From: Stephanodiscus triporus
Lineage: Eukaryota; Bacillariophyta; Thalassiosirophyceae; Thalassiosirales; Thalassiosiraceae
Assembly (NCBI GenBank): GCA_036939755.1
Contig: JALLAZ010000535.1
Location: forward strand, 1 to 29,889
Length of the DNA: 29,889 bases
Reading direction: 5' to 3'
Both the position numbers and the translations under genes were made by a program. Position 1 is the stretch's first letter; every line of letters starts with the position of its first letter. The notes under the pieces were generated by a model. The model saw nothing but the letters and a program-made list of their open reading frames with translations. It searched no databases and was not told the DNA's origin. Of the stretch, positions 16,959-28,979 are shown in pieces.

Positions 16959-19696
16959 TTAATCACTATCTCCATCACTGCCTTCATCGGCGACATCACC
17001 ACTGCCATTATCCCCGCCATACATCAGTCTATCGTACTCCTCCTTCGTTACCTTCTTCGTTCTCAACTTCTTGTACAACCTTTCCTCCCGTGCGAGCTCG
17101 TCCCACTCGTCGAATATTTTTGCCTGCTTCCCCTTTTTCCTGTGGGGATTGCGCCCCTTGGCGATCTCCGCCGCCTTTCGTTCCTTCGACTTCGCGATGC
17201 GTTCGGCCGCGCGTTGTTCGGCCTTGATCTGCTTGGCGTTCTTGCCGCCCGCGGCGAGCTCGGCCGCCAGTCGCTTCTTCCGGGCGGACTCGCGCGCCTT
17301 GTCCTTGAAGGGTATGGCGTGGATATTGACCTCCGGTCCGGCGGGGACGAAATTCAATTTCTTGTCGCGGAGCTCGGGCATCTTGGGCAGGCGGAGAAGG
17401 GAGAAGGACGTGGCGAGCAGGCCCAGGTCAAGGGAAGCAAACCTTACGGGGGGCAGTGGCATAGAGTATAAGATTGCGCGGCGGAGGGGCGGATAAAAAG
17501 AAGGCAGGCAAATTGACCAAAAACTTACCTGAAGATGAAGGCGCAATGATGCTCCTTGTAGGCACGAATGTACGAGGTGTATGCCTTGGTTCCCTTTTCC
17601 AGTATATCACGATCCTTCAATACCAACTTACGGATGGACGGCAATATATCCGGCACGAAGACGTCGGGACCAGCGGCGCTTTTGATCATCCTTTTTGAGT
17701 CCACACACTTTGATGCAGGCTCGTCAATGGGTGTGATATCTCTTTCGTCGGAGGGTTCGTCGACAGCCTCCTCTGCGTCAATCCAATCTTCGCCATCCTT
17801 CCCTTCTCCGAAAATACTCCTCTTCTCTTCCTTCTCCCTGTCGTTCCCGTTGGCACCCCCTACCTCCTCCTCCTCGATCGACGGGGGCTTGCAAACCTCC
17901 GTATCCGGCAGCTCCCTCACTGGAACCTTCCTCAACCTCAGGAAGTCGACGTACGCCTCCTCCTTCCTCGTCAGGAATACAAGCGAGTTTCCCACCCTTC
18001 CCGCGCGGGCCGACCTGCCCACGCGGTGCACGTACGACGACGGATCGACGGGGGCGTCGAACTGCACCGTCCAAGACACGTCGGGCACGTCGAGGCCGCG
18101 AGAAGCGACGTCGGTGCACAGGAGCGCCCTCCCCGCCACCATCGCCGGAGGCGGGCCTTCGACGTCGTCGGGCCCGCCGGTCCCCCCCCGAAAGGCCTCC
18201 ATCGCCCTCTCCCTCCTCCCCTGCGCCAGCCTGCCATGTAGCGCCACGTACTCGTACCCCTTGCACGGCGGCCGCAGACCGCGGAGCACGGAGCCGTAGT
18301 ACTCGACGCACGCGCACGTCAGGAAGAATACGATCACCTTGTCGTTCGGGTGCTGGGAGAGGAACGACGCCAGGCGCGAGAGCTTCTCGTCGAGGGGACA
18401 TATCAGGTAGTAGTTCGTCAACGACGATGGCGTCGCCTGCCTCCGTCGTTTCGTATCCCGCGCGTTCGCGGCGACGTCGTCCTCCTCCTCCTCCTCCTCC
18501 TCCTTCCTTAACCTCCCGTCGTCGTCGTCGTCGTCTTCGTCGTCGTCGTTCTCCCCACCCTGACGCCTACGAGGGACGACGGGCCCAGACATCTCGACGT
18601 CCACGACCACCGGATTCCTCATCCCGCTCCGGACGCACAGCCTCCTGACCCCGCTCGTGTTCGTCGCCGAGAACAATCCCGTCCTCCTCATCCTGGGCAG
18701 TCTCCCTAGTATCGACGTGATCGCGACCTCGAATCCCATGTCGAGGAGCACGTCGCTCTCGTCGAGCACGAGCACCTCGAGCTCGGATACGTCGATGCCG
18801 TCGTACCGGGTGAGGACGTCCTCGACGCGCCCGGGCGTGCCGACGACCACGTCCGACCGGAGCTCGGCGAATCGACGAAGGTCCCGCGCCGCCGCCGCGG
18901 ACGACGACGCGGCCCCGGTACCGCCGATGTCCCTCCCCCCCGTGCCGCCCCCTCCCGTGTCGCCCCCGACCAGGAGCAGGGGGGGCGAGATCCCGACGGC
19001 CGAGCACAGGTCGGCGCAAACGCCGTGCGTCTGCCTGGCGAGCTCCCTCGTGGGCTCGAGTATCAATCCGCCGATCTGATCCTTCCGCAGCAGCGACGTT
19101 CGACGGAGTATCATCTCCACGACCGGCACGAGGAAGGCCAGCGTCTTGCCGGATCCGGTCACGGCCCGCACTAGGACGTCGCGATGGGTGAGGAAGAGCG
19201 GTATCGTCGTGGACTGGACGGGGGTGGGAGTCGGGAAGTCGTACGGGGGCGAGGAGAGGAAGGCGAGGACCGACGGGCTCAATGGCGGTCGGATGGACGC
19301 GAACGTGTCGTTTCGGGGAGGGGCGACGGGGGAAGACGAGGACGAGGAGGAGGAGGAGGAGGAGGAGGAGGAGGAGGTGGATGATTTCTCGGTAACGACG
19401 GACGACGGCCTCGATTCGACGATTGGGGCGGCGGAGGCGGCGCCTCCTTTGCATCGCCTTCGCTTGCGATCCGCCTTCGTCGTCGTCGTCGTCGTCTCGG
19501 CCTCGACGCCGATGTGACCTTCTCCCCCCTCGGGCTCGTCGACGTTGTCCGATGCTGTTCCGCAGGTCGACGACGACCCCTCCTTCCCCACTTTCAACTT
19601 CTTTTTCTTCTTCTTCTTCCTCTTCCCCCCCCTCGTCTCCTCCGCGATAATGGCGACGCCGGGGAGGGTCGGCCATCGTTCGTCGACCGCGACCAT
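16959..19696 (-). CDS. DDX55: DEAD-box RNA helicase, DDX55/Spb4 family (two exons)
   Basis: A nucleolar ATP-dependent RNA helicase family required for 60S ribosome maturation. Exons 19696-17529 and 17442-16959 join through an 86-bp GT-AG intron inside an Arg codon, giving 883 residues. Motifs in order: Q motif FPTPTPVQSTTIPLF (about 154-168), I AVTGSGKT (178-185), Ia PTRELA (215-220), Ib TPGR (287-290), II DESD (312-315, Ser in place of Ala), III SAT (343-345), V TDVASRGLDVPD (528-539), VI HRVGRSARAGR (557-567). The family signature follows: TKAYTSYIRAYKEHHCAFIF joined by the intron to RFASLDLGLLATSFSLLRLPKMPEL, as in DDX55/Spb4, and then a Lys/Arg-rich C-terminal extension ending KKVTKEEYDRLMYGG. 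Insertions are long and simple: poly-Ser (about 106-122), a Gly-rich loop (about 244-269), and an acidic stretch (383-407) between the two RecA domains. Strong CGT/GAC bias. The start is the first Met after which the sequence resembles protein (KRKKKKKKKLK). Confidence 0.93.
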
Positions 19697-20100
19697 CGTA
19701 AGCAGGGCGGGTGGGGATGGGGTATTTTGTTCTTTGGCGGGGCTGACAAAATTTTGGTTGGTGAGGTTTGTGGTGTTGTGGTTACCTCTCTCTAGAAGTT
19801 GGCGGCAGCGGGAAAAAAAGGGAAGTCGTTGGGGTCTTGCTGATTTTTTTTCGAAAATGCGCGTGAAAACGCGCGCAAAACCCCAAACCTCCCTTCCCCC
19901 TCGCGGCCGTTGGGAACGCACGCCCCGCGCCATTTTTGAACGGCGACAATTTTCATTTTTCACACTTCGGCGCTCCTCTTTCCCTCGCAACAACGACCGA
20001 CCCCCCGCTCGCCGTGAGACCTTCGTGGTACCAACCTATTTTTCACAAACCCCCGCCCTCGCCCGGCCTCTCGGAGGGATCGGCGAATAAAACAAACATC
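19697..20100. promoter_or_regulatory. divergent promoter region, helicase and coiled-coil gene
   Basis: About 400 bp between two outward-facing starts. It contains the palindrome TTTTCGAAAA (19848-19857) and, 2 bp further, the inverted repeat GCGCGT-GAAA-ACGCGC (19859-19874), both central in the interval and so candidate shared regulatory sites. Both flanking frames remain open through parts of it (the plus frame back to 19936), but the encoded peptides look like untranslated leader. Confidence 0.4.
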
Positions 20101-23100
20101 ATGACTGCTACGACGGGAGGGGACGATGCGAAGCTGGCCAGATTCCGTCAGCTGCTGGAAGCCAAACGTCTCCAGATGACGACGCCGTCGTCCGACCCTG
20201 GGACGCTTCGGGCGAATGATGCGACGACGACGAAGACGACGACACCGTCCTCCGATCCCGGGGAGCGCCGTCGCGGTCCCTCGGACAAGTGCGCGAGGAT
20301 GTGGCTGCTCTCCGACAACAACTACGACGTCGTCGATGACGTTCGTCCGGCAGTATCGTCGAAGGTCGCGGACGACGACGCCGCGAACGAGGAAATGCGG
20401 TCGGTCGAGAATCGCAACCCGAACAAAGTCAACGGCAACGGAGGCAGCGGTAACCTCGCCGCGATGAAGAGGATCATGCGACGGAAGCAGACGGCGGCGC
20501 AGGACGCGCGGGTGGAGGATCCGGGGACGCCGACGGTCGCGAGCGACGACTACGACGACGACGGACGAGGGAGGAACGGGGAGATTATTTCTTCCTCCTC
20601 CTCGGGAGACGATTGGGCCATGCTGGGGAATCACCTGGAGGAGGGGACGACGATGGACGGGGAGGAGATGTCGATGTGCTCGTCGCCGACGTTCGCGATG
20701 GCGTCGTCCGAGTTCCACCCGGCGATCTCGCCGATCGAGTGGAAGCGGCGGCGTTCGGGATCGTCCTCGTCGGGCGTCGACCACGGCGACGGAGGCGGGA
20801 CCGTCGTCGAGGACGGCGCGTCGTCGGGGATGTCGGGCCTGCTCTCCTTCCTGGGCGACAGTCCCGCCTTCGATCGGACCGCGGCGCCGTCGGACGAGGA
20901 GGGGGGGGGTGGCGACGAGGTCGAGCGCAACCTGCGCCGTAGCGCCGAGAAGGTCGAGAGGCTGGAAGAGCACCTGCTCCGATGCGTCGGGGCGGCGGCG
21001 GGGACGACCCCGAGTCCGGTGAGGCCCGCGACGGCGGCCGCCGAAGGACGGACGAGGGGGGCGGTCACGTTCGCCGTCGGCGACGGATGGGCGACGCCGC
21101 GCGGCGGCGGCGGCGGCGGCGCGCCGCCGTCGTCGTCCCGACGTCGATACCCGAAATCGCCGTACCAATTCGACGACGACGGGGGAGGAGTGACGCCGGA
21201 CCACGCGAGCATGGTAGCGCAGGCCAATCCCTTGAACGAGAGCGTCATTGTAAGCGACGACGAGGCGAGCGGGAGCGACCTGGAGGGCGAGCCCTCGCCC
21301 CTGAAGGGGATCGGTAGCGACGTCGGGGTGGGAGGGGCAGAGGAGGACGAGAGCGATCGTTATGATGCCCCCGGATCGACGGTCGAGGTCGAAGGGTGGG
21401 CAGAAGGTCATCGTGGCGGAAGGGGCAAGCAGACCACACCAAGTCGTGCCGCCCTCATCGAGCGCAATAAAACCCTCGTCAATGAAGTTCGCTTCGCGGA
21501 TCAGACGTGCGTCGCGCTTTCCGAACGGAAGAAGTTCTACAAGAATCAGGTTGGACAAATCATGAAGAGTCTGCGGGCGGCCAACGAGGACATCTCGACG
21601 TTGAGGACGAACTATGAGTCGTCCCTGCAGGAATCCGCCCAGTTCAAGGTGCTGGTGGAATCTTTGAGGGAGCAGAAGTGTCAGGCGGACGCGCAGGTGG
21701 ATGCGTATCGGACGCAAATCGCCGATTCGGAGAAGACGCACAGGTCGAGTCTAAAGAAGATGGAAAAGACGTACTATTCTCACCTGAAGAACGCCGAGGA
21801 GCAAATCAACGGCCTGAACGGCCGGTTGCACGAAAGTCTGGCGATCAATGCCGCCCTCCAGTCCAAGTTGGACGACCTTCACGGCGAGTGGGAATCCAAG
21901 CTCCAGGGCGATGCCGCATCGAGGGAACTGATCTCATCGCTGAAGGACCGCGTCGCCTCCGGAGATTCGATGGCGTCCAACGCCCACGCCTCCATGAAGG
22001 CGCTGCAGGAGCGCGTTTCCGACCTGCAGCGAGTGTGCGATCAGCAGAAGAGCCAATTGCAGATGGAACGCAGCGAGCGCGAGATGATTGAACAGGATCG
22101 CGAAGACATAAAGGCGAAGTACGACGACCTCCACAGGCAACAGATGGAGTGGGCTCAGACCTCGGACGCGCTGCACGACGTCTTCTTCAACGAGGATGGG
22201 AGTCGGAACGAAGACTTCTACGGGGCGCTGAGGGAGCACACTCCCGCGAAAGCGCCTCACCTCGACGATGGCAGCGACGCAGGCGGTCCTCGCACCCCCA
22301 GCCATCGCACGCCCACCGCGAATCTATTGGCGCGTACCCTCCGCTCGGAGCTCAAGCGTCGCCAGACTTTATCCGAGAAGCTCGAGCACGCCGAGCGGCA
22401 GGTCGGGAGTCTCAAGGACGTCGTCTGCGATTTGAAAATGGAGTACGAAGAGGCCAAGGCGGACAATACCCTCCTCGTGGAAGAGTTGGAGGAGAGGGAC
22501 GCCAAAATTGCCCAGTTGGAAATGACAATAGCAGCGAAGGACGATCAGATTGCAAGGTTGAGCGAGGAGGTTGATAGTCTCTGTCGGGAGGATGGTGGTG
22601 CCTCCTCCTCCTCCTACGATGGCAGGAGCCGATCCAGATCCCAAAGCGGGAGCGGAATCGAATCGCGATCCCAAAGTACGGGCGAATGCGAATCAAGATC
22701 CCGAAGCGTGCGCGACGCTGCATCAGTCCTTGAGGAGCGATTGGATGCCTTGGAGGAAACACTCGAATTCACCGAAGAAGAATTGAAGGAAACCAGGGCA
22801 AGGTTAGTGGATACGCAAGAGCTGCTAGATCGGACAGCGGGCGATATCGAACGGTCCGAGGAGGAATTGGCCTTAGCTCGTGACCAAGTGTCTGACTCTG
22901 CAGCGCAGGTGGACAAATTGTTTAAGGACCTTACCGAGAAGGAAGTCGAACACGCCAACCTTCAAAGGTTCAGCCATTTTCAAACGTCCACGATCGACAC
23001 GATCAACGACAAGCTCTCGCAGAGCGAGAGAGTCAACGTAGAGCTGCGCACGCAACTCGAGTCGTGCTTTCAAGCTCTCGTGGCGTTGGAAAAGATCCTT

Positions 23101-25376
23101 CGAACCTACGAGGACTTGGATGGTGTCGTGGGGAAAATCATGGCCGAGCAAAGTCGCAAGATTGCGCGTCTATTGGAAACGATGAAACGATTCTCTTCTC
23201 AGGATGGTGGGGCTTCGGCAACGCCTCGCAATTTGGGATCAAGAGAATTTTCGGAGCACGACTTCGACTCCCCCTCGATGTTTTCCAATCTTCGCCATGA
23301 GCAGCAAATCAAAAAGGAGCTGGACGATGCCAACGTTCAGCTTCGGGAAGCGCACAAGCTTCTACGAGAGTACCGGGATGAGTTTACCAAGAAAGAGAGC
23401 GAACACAACCAAGAAACTTCCTCCCTCAAGATGGAGCTAGAAGAATCCAACGAGCAGCTTCGGAATACGCACAAGCTGCTCCAACAGTACCAGGATGAGT
23501 TATCCAAGCAAGAGAGTTGGCATATTCAGGAGATTGAGACGAAGTTCAAAGAGCTGGACGTTGTTAACAAGCAGCTTCAGCAAGCAAACAAGCTGCTCGA
23601 GGAGTACCAGGATGAGTTGCGCAACCAAGAGAGTGAACATAGCCAAGAAACGTCTTCCCTCAAAAAGCAGTACGACGAGCTAGAGGCGAAGCTATCATCG
23701 GTCGCCTTGGACCTAAAGACGTGCAAGAAGGAAAACCAGTCCTTATCGAAGATTGTGGCAGCCGAGAGTGCAGTATCTCAGCAAATGTCCGTGATGCGGA
23801 GCAACAATACAGATCTCATGAAAGAAAATGAATCCCTTCGAGTCTCTCTACAGTCATTTGAACTTCAGCTTGAAAATGAAAAATCACTTTTGCGCGCCAC
23901 TCAAGAAGCGGCCGACGGCTACAGGCAGGATGTGTCAAATGCCAAGGCTGCATTCGAATGCATAACTACTGAGTGTGATCTTACTAAGAATGCACTGTCT
24001 AAAGTTGAGGAAGAAGCCCATGCCCTGCGAAAGTTGGTAGATGAGAAAGAGAAGGACCTCAAGGAGTGTAGGGAAAGCCAGTCAAAGGCGCAAGAAACAT
24101 TCAAGGAACAAATTGGATCCCTGAAACTACTGTGTACCGACCTTGAGACAAGGTTATCGGTGGAAGAATCGGGTCGTCTGAGTGCAGAGGCGTCATTAGA
24201 TGATGCATCCGCTTACATTGCCAACTTGGAGGGCATCATGAAGGAAAAGGACACTGAATCTCTAGAGAAAGAAAGTGAATGCCATCAACTCATTATTCAG
24301 GTGAAAGAAATTCAGAATGCTCTAGCCGATGCCGAGAGAGAAAGAGCACAAGCAGATATTGCTATCGAAAGGTTGGAAAATGAACTACTTGAGAAGAAGT
24401 CCATTATTTTTGCATATGAAGAGTCGATCATCTCGTACAAGGGCGACATTCGCAGGCTCGACAACGAGCTCCAGACAACGATCCACGAAAAGAACAGTCG
24501 CATTCAAATGCTCGAGCAGGCGTGCAATTCACGCCAGACCCTGTTTTCCGAGCAATTGGATCGAACGAAGAAAGAACGCGATTCATCCACTGCCGAGCTT
24601 ACTGACATGATCAATAGGCTCCAAAATGAATTATTGGAAAGTAATCGAATGTACCTAGAATCTGGAGAGAGAGCCAAAGCTACTTTTATTGATTTGAACA
24701 AGGCACATCAGATTCTTGAACAGGAAATTGTTCAAAAGCAAGCCAATCTCGACGAGGCGACTCAAAAGTATAACAGCTCTTGTCAAGAGCTGGAAAAGGC
24801 ACAGAACCAGATTAATCGGATGATGGATAGTATGAATTCATTGGAGCTGGACAGCAAGCGTCTGGCTACCAGACACCAAGATGAAGTTGAAGAATTGATG
24901 GAGCAAAGAAATCGGATGCATGATGAAAGAGCTAAGCTTGAGGAGCAAATGTGAGTGCTGACTTTTTTTCACTAGTCTATGTTCTGTTCAAATAAGGCTC
25001 ATGATACCATATGGAAAATAGACTCTACCTTCAAAACAACACGTTAAAGATTGAGGAATTGAAAACTCAGCAGCGCAACGAGATTGCTCAACTTTCAGCT
25101 GAAAATATTTCGCTGAAGAAGAAATGCGACAAGTTTAAAGACACAATCAAATCTTTGAACGAAAAGAACAGAGCTTGGGAAGACAGCTACAAGGCCCAAA
25201 GCGACGATCTCATGTCGCATGGAATGGAAATAACACGGTTGAATGGTCAATTGGAGGGTTTCAAGCGAGTTCTAAACTCCAGTGAGGGGGGTTCTGACCG
25301 TTTCATGAATCGTCAGCTACATCTTCAAACCCCTCAGGTGGGTAGGACACACATGGCATATCCGAAAACAATGTAA
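20101..25376 (+). CDS. large coiled-coil protein of unknown function (two exons)
   Basis: Exons 20101-24950 and 25022-25376 join through a 71-bp GT-AG intron (CAAAT^GTGAGT ... AATAG^ACTC), giving 1734 residues. I chose the ATG at 20101 (ACATCATGACTGC, followed by KLARFRQLLEAKRLQM) over an in-frame ATG at 19936. Residues 1-440 are disordered and Asp/Ser/Gly-rich. From about 445 (ALIERNKTLVNEVRF) to about 1690 the sequence is nearly continuous heptad coiled coil (for example RELISSLKDRV, QLEMTIAAKDDQIARL), broken by an Arg-Ser-rich patch at about 840-880 (SRSRSQSGSGIESRSQS) and holding three tandem 39-residue repeats at about 1073-1189. A short non-coiled tail ends HMAYPKTM. The shape fits a centrosomal, cytoskeletal, Golgin-like or SMC-accessory scaffold; no motor, ATPase or GRIP domain is visible. 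GC-rich GAC/GTC codons dominate the first 1.4 kb and fade toward the 3' end. Confidence 0.85.
23317..23667 (+). repeat. three tandem 117-bp repeats in the coiled-coil gene
   Basis: Units start at 23317, 23434 and 23551, each exactly 117 bp (39 residues). The shared pattern is EL(D/E)xxNxQLRxxxKLLxxYxDE followed by xxxxESxHxQE. Units 1 and 3 are the most alike at the ends (SEHNQETSSLK and SEHSQETSSLK). A 39-residue unit is not a multiple of seven, so each unit carries a heptad shift (stutter). Confidence 0.9.
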
Positions 25377-25597
25377 AACATCATTTAGTGCATGACGCAA
25401 CATGAAAGAAGAATGCGGTGTCTACGAGCGTGTATTTGTTCATAAATATTTGTTTCTAAAGGAAATACCGGCCTATGTCAGAAATAATTATTTAGAGTGC
25501 TAGTTTGTACGAAAAAACGAGAGAGCCTTGCGTTAAAAAGAATATCGTCATGATAAGACCTTAAATGATCTGACGAACAACCTTGAATCGGCTAAAC

Positions 25598-28187
25598 TCA
25601 TGGATGATGAGGAGTAGGCCGATTGTCCATCAAATTCACAAGCTTCTTGCGCAAACACTCCTTCTCACTAATAGATAGACGGTCGTAATGCAGATATTCC
25701 GTATTTCGTTCACTCTCTGTCAGCTTTTTGTTCCAACGGTGAATGTTGGCTAAACACATGTCCCATGTGTCGGTGGCCAGCCAATGAGGAGGAGGCTGAT
25801 TACCACGTGGTCTGGTTGGAGCACTCTTAGCTATGGGTGCTTCAACCTTCGATCCCATGACTGGGCAATCGTCCAAATCAGTCACATCGGATTCGGACAT
25901 TGATCCAACCTTGTCAGATTGCATGTCCACAGTCATACGAGCATACTTCCCTATAGCCTGATCCTCCTTCAAAGACACCACCGCGGACATTTCGATCGGC
26001 TCATTCACCTTGTTCACGACCTTGGCTTCGCCCTGAAAGAAGTCCGCAGCACCCTCCGTCTTGGGAGATTCCTTCGAACCAATGAGCGACCGTTCTTCTA
26101 TCAATGCTACTTTCTTTGTATGTTTCTCCCCATCCCAGTTTGCACAATTGAGAGCAAGGATTGCTTCTGCTGCACCAAAGTCATCGTCGTTTGTATTGGG
26201 GGTGGACTTCGGGGGCGATGGCGTGGACATACCTGATTCAGCCTTCTTTCCTCCCTGAAGCAAGAGATCGTGATGGAACTTTTTCTTTTCAGCATGAACA
26301 ATGGGATAATCGGCATCGTCTTGATAATGAAGAGTGTGCTCCTTCTCGAGCCGTTCTTTATCCTTGAGGTGATATGATTCAGCATGGGTGGACACCTGTG
26401 AAATATCCTTCGTGATAATGTGCGACGCAATATCGCGCCAGTTTCCCCACCCATGGAAAACGCAACCATCTTCAAACTGTTTCTTTTCAATCAATGACCA
26501 TTCTTCTGCTAATGCATTCTTTGATGGCGGTAGACGTCTAGCTGCAGATTTGTTCTGTTTTTTTCCTTGTCCCGTTTCATTCTCGGCTGGTGGGTCTCTC
26601 TTGATGAGCTGGCCCCGCCGCACATACTCCTCATGTTCCCTCAAGAGCCTCTCTTTCTCGTACGGATGATTCTTGCTAAATTTTTGAGCATGAGACTTGA
26701 TCTTGACACTATTTCTAGAGGGTATGAGACTTTCAAGAGTCTTCCAATTTCCCCAACCAAATAAAACACAGCCCTCCAGAAACTGCATATGTTCCTGTTT
26801 AGTCCAAGAACCAGAACATGGAGTATCAAAGTCATGAACGGACTTCTTCTTTTTAATTGGTGGTGCACATTCTTCCGATGCACGTTTCCTTGGTTGATCT
26901 CGTACCAGTGAATTGAATTCGTTCTTAGTTGACGATATATTGGTTTCGTGTGGGCTGGAAAGCAAGAGCGGACTTGCAGCATAAGACTCGTGAGGAGAAA
27001 ACATCTTCGCCTCCTTGCGTGGCGGTGCACCTATTAATGCTTTGGTGTATTTCATTGGAGCATGCACTGTTTTGGTTCCATGAGGTATAGCTAGCATGTG
27101 AAGGACTTCGTTCCCGGTCTTTGGTACCAATATAGCTGACTTGTCGTCTGTTTCGTTAAAATTTGAAGTGGGGTGAATAATAATTGCATGTGGTGATGCG
27201 TCCTTTGATAATTTGGCATGTTTCTTCGGAGGATCCAACTTGAATATTTTGGTTTTTTTCTCTGGTTTTGACGTGGTTTCAGGGGGGCTGATGATCAAAC
27301 TGTCCGACGTCGAAGTCAACGTCATGTCCCTCGACGAGACGGACCGTAGGCACGATGCCAGCCCCTTTTTGGTCTGCGACGGAAGCAGAACTTGATGCGC
27401 ATGCTCCCTCTGGAGTCGCTCTTTCCCTTCCGGGTGGTTTTTCTCGTACTTTTGTGCATGCGACTTAACTTGATGTCTATCCCTCGTGGGTATCACCTCT
27501 TGAATTTTTTTCCAGTTGCCCCAACCATGCAAGATGCAGCCATCTTCGAAGAGATGATGCTCCTCTTTCGTCCAGCTACCCCTCCAGGAATCAGTATTCT
27601 TCCGAAACTTCATGGCACTGGTCTTTTCTCTAGTCGACGATGCTATGATCTCTGTAACGCCATTGTTCTTCCTGACGCTCGAGGCGGACAAGTTACTTCG
27701 CGATTCCTCTTTAATTAGCTGGCGGTATCGTGCAGGCACAGCTGTTGTTCGGGCACGCACCCTCAACGCAATGTTCCGATCACCGGAGGTATCTGACAAA
27801 TTTTCTACGGCAGAATTGGATAGATTTCTTCGGGGGGGAGCCTCAATCCCAACGTGGAAAGTTTTCCCGGGAGTAAAGTCGATTACATTCTTGGGGCTTT
27901 CGTCCATCTCAACGGACAGGCTGGGGGGGGGTTCAATAGAACGAGGCTCTTTTCTGGAGAAAGCAGGCGAGAGTATCGGTCGGTTTTCGTGGGGTTGGAT
28001 CTCAATCGCAAAAAATTAAACATGATTTGTGCCGTACTCACCCATTTGCAGCAATGCTTTTCGTTGACATGTCGGTTGAGTGGAACAATGCGACGTTGCG
28101 GTCGCAACTTCTCGACGCCCATTTCTCGTTACGTAGATCCGCGCCTAAATCAATCAGCGCACGCTCTTCCGGGGCAAGTGAATCCAT
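25598..28187 (-). CDS. triple Myb/SANT SHAQKY-type protein (two exons)
   Basis: Exons 28187-28042 and 27953-25598 join through an 88-bp GT-AG intron, giving 833 residues beginning MDSLAPEERALIDLGADLR. The first exon is short; without it the frame would start at the internal Met at 27907. Three Myb/SANT repeats: repeat 1 about 172-222 (SWTKEEHHLFEDGCILHGWG, then SHAQKYEKNHP), repeat 2 about 430-479 (SWTKQEHMQFLEGCVLFGWG, then SHAQKFSKNHP), and repeat 3 about 532-579 (EWSLIEKKQFEDGCVFHGWG, then THAESYHLKD). Repeats 1 and 2 keep the SHAQK(Y/F) recognition helix of plant 1R-Myb factors; repeat 3 has lost it. The linkers are Ser/Lys-rich and disordered, with a basic KKKKK patch after repeat-2 flank residues (about 417). 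The C-terminus (HWLATDTWDMCLANIHRWNK, then ISEKECLRKKLVNLMD) forms a small helical domain I cannot name. Likely a nuclear DNA-binding regulator; targets unknown. Confidence 0.87.
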
Positions 28188-28979
28188 TCTTCTACCTCCG
28201 CGAAACTACCCTCTGGCGATTTCCGTCGGGGGGCTTCTGCGTTCTGCTGTCGGTGTGCGGGATCCTCCTTGAATGAGGCGGTTGTTGCAACAGCCGGGCT
28301 TAGATATTTGCAATGACGCAAAATACGAAGTAGTTGGGCGGCATGCGAAGTTATAGCCTGCGTTCACGAGGCGCTAGGAGGGGTTCTTTGTCAGGCGAGC
28401 AGCATATATCCATGCGCTTCGTCCATGGTGTGTGTGTCTCAGCGTTAGGTCTCCGCTTTATTCTTGCGGGCGGACGCCTGATGTGCCAATCGCGGGCCGC
28501 CCGCGTGACCTCAATGAAAGTTGTACAGAGGAATAGTACCATGAAGTATGGTTGGGGGGGTAAAATAATATTGCCCGCTCGTCAAAATTCATCCTTGGAT
28601 ACTGTGTGTAGGATACCGTAGGGGCATACGATGCTTTCAGGTGAAAGTGTTGCCCTCGTCAGGCTGAGCTTGTGCGGCGCAGGCGACAAAGGCACAAGCG
28701 GCGACCGTACTTATGACTTTCGAGCTGCCTCTATTGTCTATTGCACCCATCGATGGGGGTAAGTGGATAAGAGGCCACTCTTGCGACCACTGAAGCGACG
28801 AGATCATTATTTGGAAGAGTGAAAGAATAAACTAACTTCTAATTTCAGAGGTATCGTAATGATTGATGACATTCGGTTCATGATGTACCATAGTCCCTCA
28901 TTACACCGTAAAGTAAGTAATGTGAATTGGTCAAAAATGAGTCTATTGCCTATCGGCAGCGCTCGCCCCTCCTCCCCAG
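28188..28979. other. Myb gene 5' flank and bL9 3' flank; no gene seen
   Basis: Contains the presumed Myb promoter (a GC-rich stretch at 28190-28280), a GT-rich patch (28428-28438), and a strong palindrome CGCGGGC-C-GCCCGCG (28491-28505). Open frames on both strands are short, without protein-like composition. I looked for tRNA-like A/B boxes and saw none. The last about 150 bp are AT-rich, as expected for the bL9 3' UTR. Confidence 0.4.

Noticed and set aside
18567..19676. 369-codon minus-strand open frame
   Set aside because: It is an out-of-frame shadow of the DDX55 helicase exon, which has all helicase motifs in its own frame.
19960..21741. 593-codon open frame on the minus strand
   Set aside because: It is antisense to the first exon of the coiled-coil gene; its Arg/Pro/Val-rich composition is what GAC/GTC-rich codons give on the other strand.
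28334..28621. 95-codon plus-strand frame
   Set aside because: Its composition is not protein-like, there is no recognisable motif, and it spans the GC palindrome; more likely intergenic.
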